The position numbers and the translations under genes are program-made. The notes under the pieces are model-generated. The model saw only the letters and a list, made by a program, of their open reading frames with translations. It made no database searches and was not told the DNA's origin. This document shows positions 61,695 through 64,000 of a stretch of 64,000 nt of DNA, piece by piece (within the stretch, counting starts at the first letter, position 1; each line of letters begins with the position of its first letter). The DNA lies in assembly GCA_018873245.2 (NCBI GenBank), contig JAEMBT020000006.1, positions 6,779,855 through 6,843,854 on the forward strand, read 5' to 3'. This DNA is from Archegozetes longisetosus (Eukaryota > Arthropoda > Arachnida > Sarcoptiformes > Trhypochthoniidae).

Positions 61695-63197
61695 TTATTT
61701 TTGAGCTGAAAACTCAGTGCCATAGTTGTTATGTTTAATTTCCTTATTATAATCTATGATTCTTGTATGTTCATCAATTTCCTCTTTCTCTGTGATTAGA
61801 AAAGTCTTGAAGTTCAACTGTGGTATACGAAGAATAAGAGCAATCCATAGCATAATCATAGCAAGACCGGCGTATAAGTAAATAATAATACCTATCAAAA
61901 TATAAGGTTCAGAAAAGCTTTTAGAATATCGATCAATAAAGATAAGCAAACTAATACATACATAGTCTATAGAGTTGCTGCGATGCAGTCACAACAGCGG
62001 TTGCAGGAACGAAGTCACCCAGACCAACAGTTGTTAGACTTATGTAGCAATAATAGAATGAGTCCAATAGAGACCAATTGCTTTCGAAATAACTGAATAG
62101 TAATGCTGGAACGATTAGGATTAAAACTAAAAGAATCACTGTCACTATTACAAGATGCAATATTCGAATGGATAACAATGATATGCGAAAATGTTTGGTT
62201 ATAAATTTAATGAGCCATTTCTCAAATATCTTAATCGGACCGTTTTGTATTAATGAAACAATAATTGATAAGAATAATAAAGTGAATGGGATAGCAACGC
62301 ACGAGAATATAATGCAAAAGATTTTTCCTTCTACTGTTATTGGCGTTATGTGTCCGTAACCGATAGTCGTGACAATACTTGTCACAAACAATAGACTAGA
62401 TGTGAACTCCCAATTAGATGAATCAGTCGGAGCGCTAAACGCTATAACACCTGCACCTGTACTATTGTTAAGAATCTGGATGTTTTTGAGAGACTTTGTT
62501 TGACTTGTTTGGTAACTGCTAGACTCTTTGGCTTCTCTTTTCACCAGATAATCATACTTTGGCCTATTTTTGTGTCCGTCATCTTCCTTGTCCTCGTAAG
62601 TCTGGTCCTCATATGTGTTTTCGGTGACATAATCCTGTGAACGACTGTTTTGATTTTCAAGTTTTCTCTGTTTAAGCAATTGATTGAGTTGACTTAGATT
62701 TACACCACTGTCTAATGCACTTATTACTGAATCAATGAACGAATCGAGCGAGTCAGCTATTAATATAATTCAAATTAAGTGACAATTCAAGCAAACATGA
62801 AAGCAATACTATTACCATCAACACAGGCATGCCTTGCCAGAAATGTTTGTTGTTTACGAAGCAATTGGTCACGTACTTGGAACTCAGCCTTTTGTTCAAA
62901 TAAAGAGAAGACACTCGCTCCCAATAGTATGAGCAGAACGTATATTATTAGAAAAAGTATTAGGTAGAAGACATGAGGTGATGATGTATAATTTCTATTA
63001 TGTTCCGAGCTATTTTCTAATTGATTTTCTCGGTTTTGGTATAGATTTTGTTGTGAAGTGCATGGGGTCAAACTGTTGTCGCCGATCAGTATCTGGTAAT
63101 CATTTGGCTGATTTGGTTGCAATGAATTATTTCTTTTGTCATTATTACTAATGGAAGAATCGCTAGGTTTTTGTCGAGTTGCAAATATTTGCATCAT
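61695..63197 (-). CDS. Two-pore-domain (K2P) potassium channel
   Basis: Background K+ channel of the plasma membrane. Three exons (62816-63197, 61962-62756, 61695-61891; introns 59 and 69 nt) give 457 residues from the ATG at 63197. A polar, Asn/Gln-rich N-terminus of ~75 residues is unusually long. Then come M1 (YLILFLIIYVLLILLGASVF), an extracellular loop longer than normal (~150 residues) with a charged, Tyr/Asp-rich section, P1 with TTIGYGH, M2, M3, P2 with TTVGLGDF, M4 and a ~45-residue tail. The filter pair GYG/GLG is as in other K2Ps. Cap cysteines are not obvious apart from one near ARHACVDG. The gene is tail-to-tail with the cystine-knot ligand (135 nt apart). Subfamily not assigned. 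Confidence 0.92.
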
Positions 63198-64000
63198 TTC
63201 AGAAAATTATTCTCTTATAACAATCGATTAAAATAGATGATCAATAGACAAAGATTTAAATAAAACACTAGTGAACTGCTTGGAAAAGTTTTAAATTAAT
63301 GAACAAACTTCGATAATAGATTATAATAAGAAAAAAGTATATATCAAATACAGTCACTAAAGTGAGCGTACATATTGCAACAGTTATAGTGAAGTAAATT
63401 CAAAGTTCTTAAAGTCAATTCAGATTTCAACAGAACTGATTCCAAATCAATTCGATTCAGTCTTTCTTTACCCATAACTCACTAATGAATGTCCAAACTC
63501 ACAAACAAATAATGAACACATAAAAACTTGAGCTAAGTTTTCGTTTGGAAACTATGTGTAGGAAAACACTTACTAAACACTGAATAAGATTTGAGAGCAA
63601 TACGCGAAGATTCTGGCTTTATATAAGTTTATTGTTCAGTTGATTCCGATATCGTGCTGCTGATTCCTGTATAAAAATAGAAATAAAGAAAATTATTTAC
63701 TTGTAAGTCTACATGAAGCCAAACTGATCAAAGCCCAACACAAGATAAGACTTGCTAGGAGTATGTCTCTCTTCTTAAGGCCAGTTTTATCATTAGTGTA
63801 ATTTTGAGCTCAATTAACTTGGTAAACAATACCGCTATTTGACAATTGAATTCTTAGATAGAGTAAAGCATTAGTGCTGTTGCACGGTAAACATTCAACT
63901 GTTTCGAAACAGTACAAACTATTAACTGGTCAAATGTTAGTCAAATATTTACGCGATATCGCGCTTCTATTCTAAATATGGTAAGAATATACAAACAAAA
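63198..64000. other. 5' flank of the K2P channel gene
   Basis: AT-rich upstream region on the minus-strand gene's 5' side. A 5' UTR exon or promoter may be here, but nothing definite is visible. Confidence 0.45.

Overview
The window is eukaryotic. Genes are split by short GT-AG introns (mostly 43-173 nt), the base composition is AT-rich, and the proteins are animal ones: a two-pore potassium channel, a Spätzle/neurotrophin-type ligand, MED9, maspardin and the GGTase-I beta subunit. An arthropod fits best. A mite is a reasonable guess, because a secreted GH43 enzyme of microbial type with an intron is the sort of acquired gene seen in oribatid mites and springtails, but the sequence alone does not settle it. 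I saw no reverse transcriptase, LTR or capsid gene.

Layout. Positions 1-22,900 hold no gene I can support, only AT-rich sequence and (GT)n, (GA)n and (CT)n microsatellites. From 22.9 to 35.4 kb, on the minus strand, lie PGGT1B (complete, six exons), SPG21/maspardin (one base short in a conserved block), a likely A-kinase anchoring protein with two RII-binding helices, and a weak unassigned exon. From 37 to 54.4 kb is a transposon nest: foldback elements, two MULE-like elements with 10-11 bp target duplications, a decayed two-gene Harbinger inserted in an unidentified AT-rich block, a hAT-like MITE carrying heat-shock-element repeats, an intron-bearing Merlin transposase, a Tc1/mariner/IS630 element with long D-E spacing and clear ends, and a Fanzor gene (eukaryotic TnpB homologue). 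The GH43 gene sits inside this nest. From 55.8 to 63.2 kb is a dense gene cluster: MED9, a FASTKD-family protein and PLPP6 on the plus strand, then the cystine-knot ligand on plus and a K2P channel on minus.

The most notable object is the Fanzor locus (52,385-54,421). It has the N-terminal CxxC/H/C motif, the RuvC core, the C-terminal zinc ribbon and an NRD motif. It also has one in-frame stop, a Lys/Glu-rich insertion, and Tyr where the first RuvC Asp is expected, so this copy is probably catalytically dead. A hairpin overlapping the 3' end of the gene is a candidate omega-RNA element. The mariner end lies about 210 bp beyond the Fanzor stop.

Housekeeping genes (prenylation, Mediator, isoprenoid phosphate metabolism, mitochondrial RNA handling) and signalling genes (ligand, K+ channel, PKA anchoring) are simply neighbours. 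I see no pathway that unites them.
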